Part shown: positions 10,747 to 20,229 of the stretch, piece after piece
Position numbering within the stretch: position 1 is the stretch's first letter
Layout of the letters: each line of letters starts with the position of its first letter
From: Stentor roeselii
Taxonomy: Eukaryota; Ciliophora; Heterotrichea; Heterotrichida; Stentoridae
Direction: 5' to 3'
Assembly (NCBI GenBank): GCA_006503475.1
Contig: RSEH01000009.1
Location: 1 to 64,000 of the forward strand
Length of the DNA: 64,000 bases
Made by a program: the position numbers and the translations under genes
Notes under the pieces: generated by a model
Seen by the model: only the letters and a program-made list of their open reading frames with translations
Told to the model about the DNA's origin: nothing
Databases searched by the model: none

Positions 10747-13611
10747 ATGTTTCTCCTGATTGCTATTATCTTCAGTGTCTATGCAAAGACAAAGGTTTTT
10801 GTAATCCTTCACTCTCACAACGATGCAGGGTGGTTAAATACTGTTGACGATTACTACTATAACTATACCCAGCACGTAATCAGCAACATGATCACCTTTC
10901 TCCAAGAATACCCATCCCTTCGTTTCTCCTGGGCAGAAACCATGTTCCTAAGCAAGTACCTCGAAAGTCACAAAAGCGAAATTCCAATCGTAAAAAAGCT
11001 TATCGAATCCAAAAGACTCGAAATAGTCGGAGGAGGTTGGGTTCAAAACGACGAAGCCCTTCCTGACTTCGAGCTTGCCATTCGCCAGATGGAGACCGGC
11101 TTCCAGTACTTAAAGAGAGAACTTAACATCACTCATCTCAAGACTGGCTGGCAACTTGACCCTTTCGGTCATTCTTCACTCACAGCTGCGCTGATTGAAA
11201 AAATGGGATTTGAAACACTTGTAGTGTCGAGAGTTGAGGAAAATATCAGAGTAGGATTTATTTAGAATTACTTGGAAGTCACGGGAAACTGCGAATTTCT
11301 GTGGAAAGGAGAAGGCTTTAATACGAAAACAGGAGTTCTCACCCATGTGCTCAATGATCAGTATTATCCTCCTTATTTTTTGGATAAGGAACCTTGGAAC
11401 TGGCAGTGTTGCTTCAAGGAATTACCGGCTAGTGAAGAAGATGTGGATCTTTGGTAAAGAATATTTAGTGTTGCTTTAATGGAAGAATATGTGAACTCGA
11501 CTCAATATAAATATCGCACTAATAATCATTTGATGCTTATGGGAGGGGATTTTTTTTACTCAAACTTGACTTATTCTTTGATGTTTTTTGACCTTCTTGA
11601 TAGAATAATGAAGAAAAGTCATAACTTGGACATTAATTATGCTACTCCTTCCGATTATTTCGATGAGGTCTACAAAGAAAAGCAAGTTTTTGATACATTT
11701 TCAGGAGACATGCTTCCACTGATAACCTCTGGGAACCCTTACAGAAAAGCATGGACAGGTTTTTACTCAAATCAACCAACCTTGAAAAAGAAGATCATCG
11801 AAATCCAAAGCCAAACAAGAGCCACAGAAATTCTTCATTCCCTTGTGATGAAAAGTCCTTTTATATCATACAACCTTGCAACAACGACCCATCACGATGC
11901 AATAACAGGAACAAACCGTCCAAAAGTCTACCTGGACTACATGCGAATGTTGAAAAACGACCAAGATCTAATCCTCGAGGCTTTATCTTCAATCTACGAG
12001 AAGATGCTACCAAAAGACTCAGGCTCATCAGCAATCATTTCAAATTACAAGGTGCTTTACTTATTCAACTCTCTAGACTGGAAAATATCTCGTGTGATGA
12101 GCATTGACAGTAACTACCCACACATGAAGATATTCAACAGCAAAGGAAAGGCACTTGAAGTCCAGGCAGTTCCATGGGATTCAGGATTTCGATTTTATTT
12201 CAAGTATGACCTGGAGGCCTACACACTTGAAACTCTTTTTATATCTGAGTCATTAGTGAGCTGTTCAGAATGCAGTCGGCTTTCATCAGAATTGACGATG
12301 CCTTCACTCAAAAACAAGCACTTGGAAGTTCAGTTCAAGAATGGATTGATTCACACTGTGAAACATTCTGGAAATTCTTATGAATTAAACACTCAAATTA
12401 TGAACTATACCACTGACCAGAGCGGGTATTACACCTTTTGTCCTTATGTAACCTTTAAATAGCTCAAGGCAAACATGACTGGAGAACTTGAAAGTTTCTT
12501 GATTCATTCAGGAAAAATTGTCCAAATTGCAGAATCTCGGTTTTTTGCTATAAATGAAACTTTCACTCAAAGAGTTGTACTTGAAGAAGATGCTGATGAA
12601 CTCAAAGTTCTTTTTGAATTAAAACCTCCTCCGAATTCAGATATTTTCTTGAGGTTTAACAAAAGGTTCACTAGTGGTTCATGGTTTTACATGTTCAACA
12701 CTGCGAATATCATGAAAAAGTACTTCAAATACGACAGTAGTTTCCGAAAAGGAAATAATTACTACCCTGTGAACGGTGCTTTTTTTGTTGACTTGAAGAC
12801 TGAATTCATGTTCTTGATTCCTAGCTTTCCCCTTTCAGCTGGAATGGTGACTGAAAAGTCTTTTGAAGTCAATCTTAACAGATACACCACCGGCGATGAC
12901 GGCCTTGGGGTCGGGAACTACACCTTCTATGGAAGAACCCTTCAGCATGAATGGCTTCTTGGCTTCCACAAGCCTGAATACGAGTTCATCTGGAAAAAAT
13001 ACCTCGAACATAGAAATCAACCTTTGGCTCTTTTTGACTCCGGTCAGAAGAAGCTGACTGATGACATTGAAGAAGCTGAAGTCTTTGAAAAATCGTGGAA
13101 AAGACTTACCAAGAAACAAGTTTTACATGAGAATGAATGCTCACATATCTCGAGTCTTGCAAGCAGAGGAGAACTTTACTTGGCTACTGTTTTAAATGTC
13201 TGTCAAAAACCTGCGGAGTATCCTTTTCATGTTGTTAAAAAAAGTAACTTAGCTGGGCTTAATGAGGATAAAAAGAGAAAAAATTGGAAGAAGGGAAATG
13301 AGATTAATTTCTGGATTTATAATAACACGGGACAAAATGTACTGAAATATCCTTTTAAGGAAAAAAATAATCATATCAGTTCTTTTGATTTGGTTTCGTT
13401 TTATACGACTCTTGATGTCGTCAAATCTATTAAAAGTGAAAAGGCTACTTCAAAAAGCAATTTTAGTTGGGTGTTAATTGTCCTTGCGATTATTGTTGCC
13501 TTAGGATTAGTTGCTCTTGGATGGTATAAACTCAAAAAAAAATATAAAGGGAATAAACTCACCAAAATATTTGAAACGAATAAACCCACAGAAATGAAGC
13601 CAATATCGTAA
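10747..13611 (+). CDS. Lysosomal-type alpha-mannosidase (glycoside hydrolase family 38)
   Basis: The spliced product is about 939 residues, near the family's usual size. A signal peptide (MFLLIAIIFSVYA) precedes VILHSHNDAGW, the first zinc-binding motif of GH38. WQLDPFGHS carries the expected Asp nucleophile, and THHDAITGT carries the other zinc His. The enzyme hydrolyses alpha-mannosyl linkages of N-glycans in the endolysosomal lumen. An unusual feature for the lysosomal subgroup is a C-terminal transmembrane helix (WVLIVLAIIVALGLVALGW) with a basic cytosolic tail. Three 15-nt introns (11251-11265, 11454-11468, 12448-12462) each hide a stop, and the four exons join without loss of conserved sequence. 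The start is the first ATG after an A+T-rich leader. Confidence 0.93.
11251..11265 (+). other. 15-nt spliceosomal mini-intron
   Basis: GTAGGATTTATTTAG, phase 0 with in-frame TAG, within the GH38 catalytic domain. Confidence 0.9.
11454..11468 (+). other. 15-nt spliceosomal mini-intron
   Basis: GTAAAGAATATTTAG, phase 2. The unspliced frame reads TGG-TAA. Splicing gives …EEDVDLCVALMEEY…. Confidence 0.9.
12448..12462 (+). other. 15-nt spliceosomal mini-intron
   Basis: GTAACCTTTAAATAG, phase 0 with in-frame TAG, in the C-terminal beta region of the GH38 protein. Confidence 0.9.
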
Positions 13612-13718
13612 TAGTTAGATAATTTATTAGAAAACAGATAATAATCGAAGATCACCCTCTTAATATATGAAAATTTTAATGAAAATCATCAATAATTAAT
13701 ATTGACTAAGATTTAATC

Positions 13719-14768
13719 CTAATAAATCGCTTTGATACACCTCTGCAAATATTCATTGAAATTAATTCCCTTTTCCCATCTTCCTTTCAAGGTATACATT
13801 CCTTCATGTTCAATATAAATCCCCTGAGGATCCGTTGAAGTCATCTCAAAGTATCCTTTAGGTTGCATGAAAGTGATAAAACTAGTCCTCGATACATCAT
13901 CAAGTTTTCCATCATTTAAAACACAGTGAGGCGTACATTCAAACATCCCTCCAGATAAGATCTGAGTGACTTCTCCCATTTGAAACAACAAAACATCAGG
14001 CTCAACTTTTATCTTCACCAGCTGCGACTTTCTGTTCCTCACAAAAAGTCCAGTCTTCGGGTCATCGATTTCTTGAGAAGAAATAATTTGACCCGTTGAG
14101 TGTTTCATATAAAGCGAAGGTGCCAAGGCAGTCATCAACGTGAAGTCCTGATGCCAGAGACACCATTCATAAGACTTTCCAAATTGAGGGTAATAATAAA
14201 TTAATCTTGAAATATGATTCTTGTGATTTTTCATCGCATTTTCTATCTTATTTCCTTCATATGAGTTGAACTTCGACTTAATCAGTCGGTCCAAGTGGCA
14301 GGAGAGTAAAGTTCCCACTGCGACCGTCTGTTGGCCAAGGGTCTTGAAAGAACTTTCGAAGCCGGGCAAGCAAGTCTTCGGCCAGATGTTCTCTGGCCAG
14401 TCTCCGGAATCAACAGATGAGTCGACCTCAGAGTTTGCGTAGTAAGAGCCTTTCAGATAGTCTATGATGTCTGAAGGGTCTGTTGTTGGTTCTCTTAAAC
14501 CTACGAAATCGGTTGGGTTCAGTCTTGTTAGTTCTTTTTTCTTTTCTGGGTCAAGATTACCTAATTGTCGAGAGAAAGCTAAAAGATTTAAACGGTGTTC
14601 GATGAAGTTTGGAACGTTTTTGACACCGATCACTCCTAGACCCATTTGGCCGAAACCTTCATTTATCTCTGATGAGAGGTCTTGGTGTGCTTCGAGAGCT
14701 TTGTAATCTATTATCACTGGAGAGATTGATGTTGAAAATTTTCGAAATAGGTTAGAAATTGATACCAT
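13719..14768 (-). CDS. 2-oxoglutarate/Fe(II)-dependent oxygenase, isopenicillin-N-synthase-like
   Basis: 349 residues. The fold is recognised from a DIOX_N-like N-terminal half (DYKALEAHQDLSSEINEGFG) and a double-stranded beta-helix half. The iron triad is visible: WHQDFT gives His about 206 and Asp about 208, and CTPHCV gives the distal His about 281. The 2-oxoglutarate-binding Arg-x-Ser follows in VSRTSF. All residues needed for Fe and 2OG binding are present, so it is probably active; the substrate cannot be told. The first 17 residues (MVSISNLFRKFSTSISP) are basic and hydroxylated, and could be a mitochondrial targeting peptide. It lies tail to tail with the mannosidase gene, with about 107 bp between them. 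Confidence 0.87.
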   Translation of the reverse strand: MVSISNLFRKFSTSISPVIIDYKALEAHQDLSSEINEGFGQMGLGVIGVKNVPNFIEHRLNLLAFSRQLGNLDPEKKKELTRLNPTDFVGLREPTTDPSDIIDYLKGSYYANSEVDSSVDSGDWPENIWPKTCLPGFESSFKTLGQQTVAVGTLLSCHLDRLIKSKFNSYEGNKIENAMKNHKNHISRLIYYYPQFGKSYEWCLWHQDFTLMTALAPSLYMKHSTGQIISSQEIDDPKTGLFVRNRKSQLVKIKVEPDVLLFQMGEVTQILSGGMFECTPHCVLNDGKLDDVSRTSFITFMQPKGYFEMTSTDPQGIYIEHEGMYTLKGRWEKGINFNEYLQRCIKAIY

Positions 14769-15293
14769 TATTATGGTTTTATTGATTATTATCAGAATTT
14801 CTCATAATTTTAAGTAAACTTTTAGTTTTAGAAGCAATAAAGCAGGTAATTCAAATTAAAGGAGATCTTAAAAAACTGGTTTAATTTAGATTGTTGAATT
14901 GAAGAAAAATGTATGCAAATCAGGTTTATCGTCATTAATCTTGAAAAATAATTTCAATAACTATAAAAATTTATTTCACTATTTTGATCAAAAACTAGAT
15001 AAATTATGGAAAGGTAAGTCTTCGATAAATGCAAATTTCATTGAATACCATTTATTCAATCAAAGTTTAATTTAAACCAAAATAATATTGGATCTCTTAT
15101 AAAAGCTAAGGGTTAAAATCATAATTTTCTTATACTTTAATTATTTTCTGTAATTTTTCAAATTTTGAAGATTGATGCATCAGATATCAAAGCTTTGTTA
15201 ATGACCTTAAGATCATGCAACATTTAAGTTATTGAGTAATTAAATCTTTTCGAAATAAGTTTTAGCGCTATTTCTAATTTAACTATTAACTAG
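14769..15293. other. A+T-rich intergenic spacer
   Basis: About 525 bp with no supportable gene, RNA or repeat, between two minus-strand genes. The leader of the oxygenase gene is at its left end. Confidence 0.6.
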
Positions 15294-16016
15294 CTAATTA
15301 CTTTCTTTCGTATATTCGGCTTTCAAAGGAAGATAAGGGTTGGGTTTCGGCTTGAAAAAGCGAAAATTAGTGCACTTATGAAAACTGAAGTTGAAATTTT
15401 CAACATAAGTCCTATACTGATTAAAAAGTTTTCTCTTAAAATCCCTGAATGCCTTTTCTTTGATCTCTTTTTGTCTGATACTATCAATATAATTATGATA
15501 AAAAGTGATATACTTGATTTTATAATCTTTCCACTGCCGTGGGTCATCAAAATCATCTTTTTGCAAAATTTTCAATCCATTATTGCTTGCGTATTCATGA
15601 AAAGATTTCTTAAATTTGACCCATTTGGGATCTCTAAAGTCAATCACAACCTCATCAATTTTATTTTCCACATTCTTCTGTTCTTCCTTTTTTTCATGAA
15701 CAGTCCAAATCTTCCTCCTATTAAAACTTCCAGGAAAGTGATTTCTTCCGATATCCTCATATCTTTGCTTCCTGCTATCAGGTCCTTTAAGCATTTCAAT
15801 ACATTGGTTAGACTTGCTGATAGTGAACTTGATTAAAGTGATCTCCAAGACAGGCACTGACTGAATTGCAGCTCTAAAAGAATAACAGACCTGAAACATC
15901 TGAAACAAGTCCTCACCACCAAGAAAGTCAAGAATAACAACAAGAATCTCTTTCTCTCCAAAGACCGGATGATTAGCCCTGATCCTTGACAAGTACCTGT
16001 TGAACATGCTGAGCAT
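15294..16016 (-). CDS. Hypothetical protein with F-box-like N-terminus
   Basis: 240 residues. Residues about 18-50 (EKEILVVILDFLGGEDLFQM followed by FQVCYSFR) have the spacing of an F-box: hydrophobic start, an L-G-x-D-L middle and a C-x-x-x-R end. The rest is basic and aromatic (many Lys, Arg, Phe and Tyr), with no recognised substrate-binding repeats. If the F-box is real it would act as a SCF ubiquitin-ligase adaptor, which is only a suggestion. Its ATG lies 6 bp after the stop codon of the upstream gene on the same strand, with no splice signal joining the two. Confidence 0.65.
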   Translation of the reverse strand: MLSMFNRYLSRIRANHPVFGEKEILVVILDFLGGEDLFQMFQVCYSFRAAIQSVPVLEITLIKFTISKSNQCIEMLKGPDSRKQRYEDIGRNHFPGSFNRRKIWTVHEKKEEQKNVENKIDEVVIDFRDPKWVKFKKSFHEYASNNGLKILQKDDFDDPRQWKDYKIKYITFYHNYIDSIRQKEIKEKAFRDFKRKLFNQYRTYVENFNFSFHKCTNFRFFKPKPNPYLPLKAEYTKESN

Positions 16017-16022
16017 AGTTTA

Positions 16023-16733
16023 TTAAAACAACCTAACCAAGTATGCCGGGACTATCTTCGAAAAGTGCGTCACTGAATACACCCCTTGGTCGATTTTCCT
16101 CAAGTGTTCCCTTGAAACCAAGCAAATCAATGCCAAGACCTCAAGACGTGAGTTTTGACTTTCATGTAGTCCTGGGCTTCTCGTCATGACCAGCGGAATA
16201 TCAAGAGTTTCCAAACACCCAGTTCCATTAAAGCAGATCTGCTGAAGGACCTGGGGAAAAGTCATGAAAAATAACACCCGGGTCTTTCCATGGTTCAGAG
16301 AATTCGACAGGAATCCGATTGATTCGTTTTTCGCAAGAGTCAAGATCAAAGCGTGGTTGTAACATTTTGTCGCTCTTGTCAAAGTCCTTGAAAACTGCGC
16401 CAAGTAAGAGGTTAAGACGTGGAACTCTGAACCTTTTGATGAAACTTCGTAAGTTATCGGCTCTGAAGCCTCTGAACTCAACACAGGCCTGGGCGGGGTG
16501 GAGGCGTAGGACAGGACTTCTTTGATCAAGGTGTGTTTGCAGCTTTTCGCGATGTTGCTCACAGGGCCGATGTATTCTTTCCCTTTCTTAAAAGGTTCTT
16601 CAAAAAAGGTGTAGTTCAAGGACTGGAAGCTTTTATTCCTGACACTTCTAGGAACTCTCGGAGGCTTTTCACCTGACTCGTACTCTTTGAAGTACTTCTG
16701 AGCTTCAGGGGTGGTCTCATTGCGACTCTGCAT
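16023..16733 (-). CDS. Hypothetical protein
   Basis: 236 residues, not recognised. The N-terminal third is charged and proline-containing (EKPPRVPRSVRNKSF). The rest is a mixed helical sequence with several hydrophobic stretches (VLFFMTFPQVLQQICF, VLALICLVS) but no convincing membrane helix or signal peptide. The stop is followed after 6 bp by the start of the F-box-like gene. Upstream, only 31 bp separate it from the end of the isoleucyl-tRNA synthetase gene. Codon use is like that of its neighbours, which supports a real gene. Confidence 0.65.
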   Translation of the reverse strand: MQSRNETTPEAQKYFKEYESGEKPPRVPRSVRNKSFQSLNYTFFEEPFKKGKEYIGPVSNIAKSCKHTLIKEVLSYASTPPRPVLSSEASEPITYEVSSKGSEFHVLTSYLAQFSRTLTRATKCYNHALILTLAKNESIGFLSNSLNHGKTRVLFFMTFPQVLQQICFNGTGCLETLDIPLVMTRSPGLHESQNSRLEVLALICLVSREHLRKIDQGVYSVTHFSKIVPAYLVRLF

Positions 16734-16764
16734 TAAAGCGCTTTTATTTGAATCCTATTTAAAA

Positions 16765-19700
16765 TTAGCTTTTCCAGCATAAAACATACTTGAAAGTCTC
16801 TTCATCCCGATGAATTTCGCCGTTGTTCACCACTCGTTGGCCTTCAATCCTTGAACTTGCGGGAAGGATGGGAATTCTTAGACCTGCTTCAAGAGTAGCG
16901 AAGTTTTCAGTCATGATCTTGGAATAATACTCGCCAGGCTCTTCATAGTAAAGGACCACCTCGTCATCGACATTGAGACCTGAGGACTTTCTCAGCTTTT
17001 GGACGTGGTTGATCAGTTCTCGCGCGGCTCCTACTTGTAAAAGGGCAGGATTCATCACTGTGTTAAGCACCAAGGTGAAGTCGTCGTCTCCTGCTGCTGC
17101 GAAGTCAGGTCCTTCAAGTTTGTACTTTCGACGGACTGAAAGGTCGCCTTCTACGAGAACGTGGCCCAAGACTTCAATGGACTTTGAACGCTCGAAGTCG
17201 AGAATTTGAGAAGCGGACAACTTGCTTATTGCCCCGCGAACTGGACCGAATTGCTTTTGAAGCCTTTCGCCTAGGACTTGGTTGTTCGGAATCGCTGTCA
17301 AGAGAACGGTTTCTGGATTTTCTTGCTCGTAGAGGATGTCGAATGTGTTTAGCTCTTCGCTGATGTACTTTAAAACGGGCCTTAGAGACTCGAAGTATTC
17401 TGGGTGGCGATGGATTATTTTTATATCGAGGGTTGGAGTTTTTAAGGAGATCTTTTTTAGGTCTCGGAGTTTTCGGCCGGTTTCGATTATTGATTGCATT
17501 CTGTGCACGGCTTTTTCGATTTCTAAGTCGATTCTGTCGGGGTTGTAATTTGGGATTCTTACAAAATGGATAGATTCTTGTTTATTTGGGTGTCCATCAT
17601 CAAGAGCATGCACCAAGTTCTGATAAATACTTTCAGTTAAAAACGGTGTAAAAGGTGCCATGAGTAGATTCAAATTCATCAAAGTATCATACAAAACATC
17701 TAAAGCAATTTTGCTATCTTCAATTCCAGAGTCTCCTTTAATCCTCCTTCGATTGAGTTTAACATACCAATTAGTCAAGTTATCCAAAAACTTAAGCAAA
17801 AGTGGTAAAACAGCATAAAGTTTATAATTTTCCAATTCATGCCTAAAGTTTTTAATAAGATTCGAGCAAGAAGCAATAATCCATTTATCCATGAAATTCG
17901 TGACTTTATCCAAAGACTGAGGATCAAACTTATACTGAGCATTGACAGCACTTTCATATCTTCCCGCATTTTGAATGAAAAATCGATAAGCATTGAAAAG
18001 AGGCAAAAAGACTTCCTTAATAATCGACCTGACGCCTTCATCCTTAAACCTAAGAGGTTCCGCCCTAACAAGAGGAGAGTTCATCAAATACATCCTAAGC
18101 GCATCTGCTCCAAGTTCATGAACAAGTTCCATTGGATCTGTGAAGTTTTTCTTACTTTTCGACAGTTTTTTCCCTTCCTTATCCAAAACAAGTCCATTCA
18201 CAATCAAATTCTTGAAAGGGTTCTTATTAAACAAGCCAGTTCCAAGAACAAGCAAAGTATAAAACCATCCTCTTGTCTGATCTAGTCCTTCTGCAATGAA
18301 ATCTGCAGGGAATCGTTTTTTGAACTCTTCTTCATTAGTGGAGAACGGATAATGACATTGAGAATAAGGCATAGCTCCACTTTCAAACCAACAGTCAAAA
18401 ACTTCGTCAACCCTGCGAAGGACCCCTTTGCCCATCTTGCTAGGAATAGTGATGTGGTCGATGTATTGTCGATGCAAATCGTTGATTTCAGTAACACCTG
18501 ATAAGTCTTTTAGTTCTTGAATGGAACCGACGCAGACCACCTCTTCAAAGTCCTCCGAGACCCACAACGGGATCGGGTTTCCCCAGTACCTTGACCTTGA
18601 AAAGCACCAATCACGGGCGTCATTAAGCCAATTATGAAATCTCTTTTCTTGCACGAATGAAGGAACCCATCTTGCCTCCATGTTTCGCTTCAGAAGGTCT
18701 TCTTTCAGTGACTCTACTCGGATAAACCAGGACTTCACTGGACGGTAGATCAAGGGTTTGTTACTTCGCCAGCAGAATGGGTAGGAATGAGTGTGGGTCC
18801 CGATGTAGATTATTCGCTTTCGTTCTTTTAAGGTTTTTTCGATCTTTTCGTTCGCTTCTTTGAAGTAAAGACCGCTTAGCTCTGGGATCGCTGATGTGAA
18901 GTTCCCGTTCTCGTCGATTGGGTCTGGGGGGTTGTCTTGAGGAACGATTCCTTCTTTTATGAAAAGTTGGAAATCGTCTTCACCGTATGGAGCGCAGTGG
19001 ACGATGCCAGTCCCCGATTCCTTAGTGACAAACTCAGCATTATAAACCCTAAAACATCCATTTTCCCTCATCTGTGCATAAAAGTCAAACAAAGGAACAT
19101 ACTCAAGGCCTCTAAGTTCGGCTCCTTTAAACTTCTGTTCAACAACATGATTCTCAATTTTGAGCATTTTGAGAATACCAGTCAAAAGATCTTCAAGAAC
19201 AATATACATCTGTTGAGAGTCCTTTGCCCTAAACTTGACATAAGTAAATTCAGGATGCATGGCCAATGCGAAGTTAGTCGGCAATGTCCAAGGCGTAGTA
19301 GTCCACGCAAGAACTGCCGTATTTTCCATATTAACCAAAGGAAAAGTCGCAATGACACTTTTATCCTGCACGTCCTGATAATTCGAATTCGCTTCAAAGT
19401 TAGACAAAACCGTGTTGCACCCGACTGAATACGGCATGACCCTCGACGAGCGGTAAACAAGTCCCTTATCAAAAAGTGTCTTAAACGCCCACCAAACACT
19501 TTCCATGAAGTTCAAGTCCATAGTTTTATAGTCATTGTCGAAGTCGATCCACCTGCCAAGACGAGTGACGATTCTTCGCCATTCATGGGAAAATCGCATC
19601 ACAATCGCCTTGCATCGGTCGTTGTACTCCCCGATCCCAAGAGCCATCACGTCTTTTTTCGTCTTTATGTTGTAAGCCTTGTCAATTTCGAATTCAATCG

Positions 19701-20025
19701 GCAGACCGTGGCAGTCCCAACCGAATCTTCTTTCGACGTCGAAGCCGTTTTGATGCGCGTAACGAGTCACCACGTCTTTTATTGTACCTGCTGCGATGTG
19801 GCCGTGATGTGGAAGACCTGTCGCAAATGGAGGACCGTCGTAAAAAGTGTACTTCGCGTTTCCTTTGTTCATCTCTAATGAACGTTTGAATGAGTTTTTC
19901 TCTTCCCAGAACTTTAGAATTTCTTCTTCTATTTCGGGAAAGTTTGGCTTGTCTGGAACCTTCGAGAATGTCGATACGGATCGCATCAGATTAATTATTA
20001 AATGGCGACCACGCAATCTGAGCAT
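16765..20025 (-). CDS. Isoleucyl-tRNA synthetase, cytosolic type
   Basis: 1086 residues. It charges tRNA-Ile with isoleucine. Class I signatures are present: LPHHGHIAAGT (HIGH motif) and KKLSKSKKNF (KMSKS loop). The eukaryotic cytosolic pattern is strong in FYDGPPFATG, FGWDCHGLP and GRWIDFDNDYKT. The CP1 editing domain lies between, and an anticodon-binding helical region with a shortened C-terminus follows (human IARS1 is longer). The first ATG gives 13 extra basic residues (MLRLRGRHLIINL) before a second ATG at about 19986, which sits after a TAATAATTAATCTG stretch and may be the true start. Alternatively the longer form carries an organellar leader. I cannot decide between them. Confidence 0.95.
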   Translation of the reverse strand: MLRLRGRHLIINLMRSVSTFSKVPDKPNFPEIEEEILKFWEEKNSFKRSLEMNKGNAKYTFYDGPPFATGLPHHGHIAAGTIKDVVTRYAHQNGFDVERRFGWDCHGLPIEFEIDKAYNIKTKKDVMALGIGEYNDRCKAIVMRFSHEWRRIVTRLGRWIDFDNDYKTMDLNFMESVWWAFKTLFDKGLVYRSSRVMPYSVGCNTVLSNFEANSNYQDVQDKSVIATFPLVNMENTAVLAWTTTPWTLPTNFALAMHPEFTYVKFRAKDSQQMYIVLEDLLTGILKMLKIENHVVEQKFKGAELRGLEYVPLFDFYAQMRENGCFRVYNAEFVTKESGTGIVHCAPYGEDDFQLFIKEGIVPQDNPPDPIDENGNFTSAIPELSGLYFKEANEKIEKTLKERKRIIYIGTHTHSYPFCWRSNKPLIYRPVKSWFIRVESLKEDLLKRNMEARWVPSFVQEKRFHNWLNDARDWCFSRSRYWGNPIPLWVSEDFEEVVCVGSIQELKDLSGVTEINDLHRQYIDHITIPSKMGKGVLRRVDEVFDCWFESGAMPYSQCHYPFSTNEEEFKKRFPADFIAEGLDQTRGWFYTLLVLGTGLFNKNPFKNLIVNGLVLDKEGKKLSKSKKNFTDPMELVHELGADALRMYLMNSPLVRAEPLRFKDEGVRSIIKEVFLPLFNAYRFFIQNAGRYESAVNAQYKFDPQSLDKVTNFMDKWIIASCSNLIKNFRHELENYKLYAVLPLLLKFLDNLTNWYVKLNRRRIKGDSGIEDSKIALDVLYDTLMNLNLLMAPFTPFLTESIYQNLVHALDDGHPNKQESIHFVRIPNYNPDRIDLEIEKAVHRMQSIIETGRKLRDLKKISLKTPTLDIKIIHRHPEYFESLRPVLKYISEELNTFDILYEQENPETVLLTAIPNNQVLGERLQKQFGPVRGAISKLSASQILDFERSKSIEVLGHVLVEGDLSVRRKYKLEGPDFAAAGDDDFTLVLNTVMNPALLQVGAARELINHVQKLRKSSGLNVDDEVVLYYEEPGEYYSKIMTENFATLEAGLRIPILPASSRIEGQRVVNNGEIHRDEETFKYVLCWKS

Positions 20026-20229
20026 TTATATGAATGGCTTTTGAAGATTGGTTTTATGTTTTAGCAGGTGAGTTTAGCTAGTTATGTTTAAAGGATCGTT
20101 GGTTTCTCAAATGAAATCAACGATTTTTTTTTTAATGTAGACCATTTTATAAGTAAATCTCAGACCTTACTAATAGATTCAAGATACTCAAACCCCTAAA
20201 AATAAAAAATCTACAAATAATCTAAAACA

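Noticed and set aside
17775-18285. Long frames opposite the isoleucyl-tRNA synthetase, MORN and USP genes
   Set aside because: They are shadows of conserved coding sequence. The real product is clear on the other strand.
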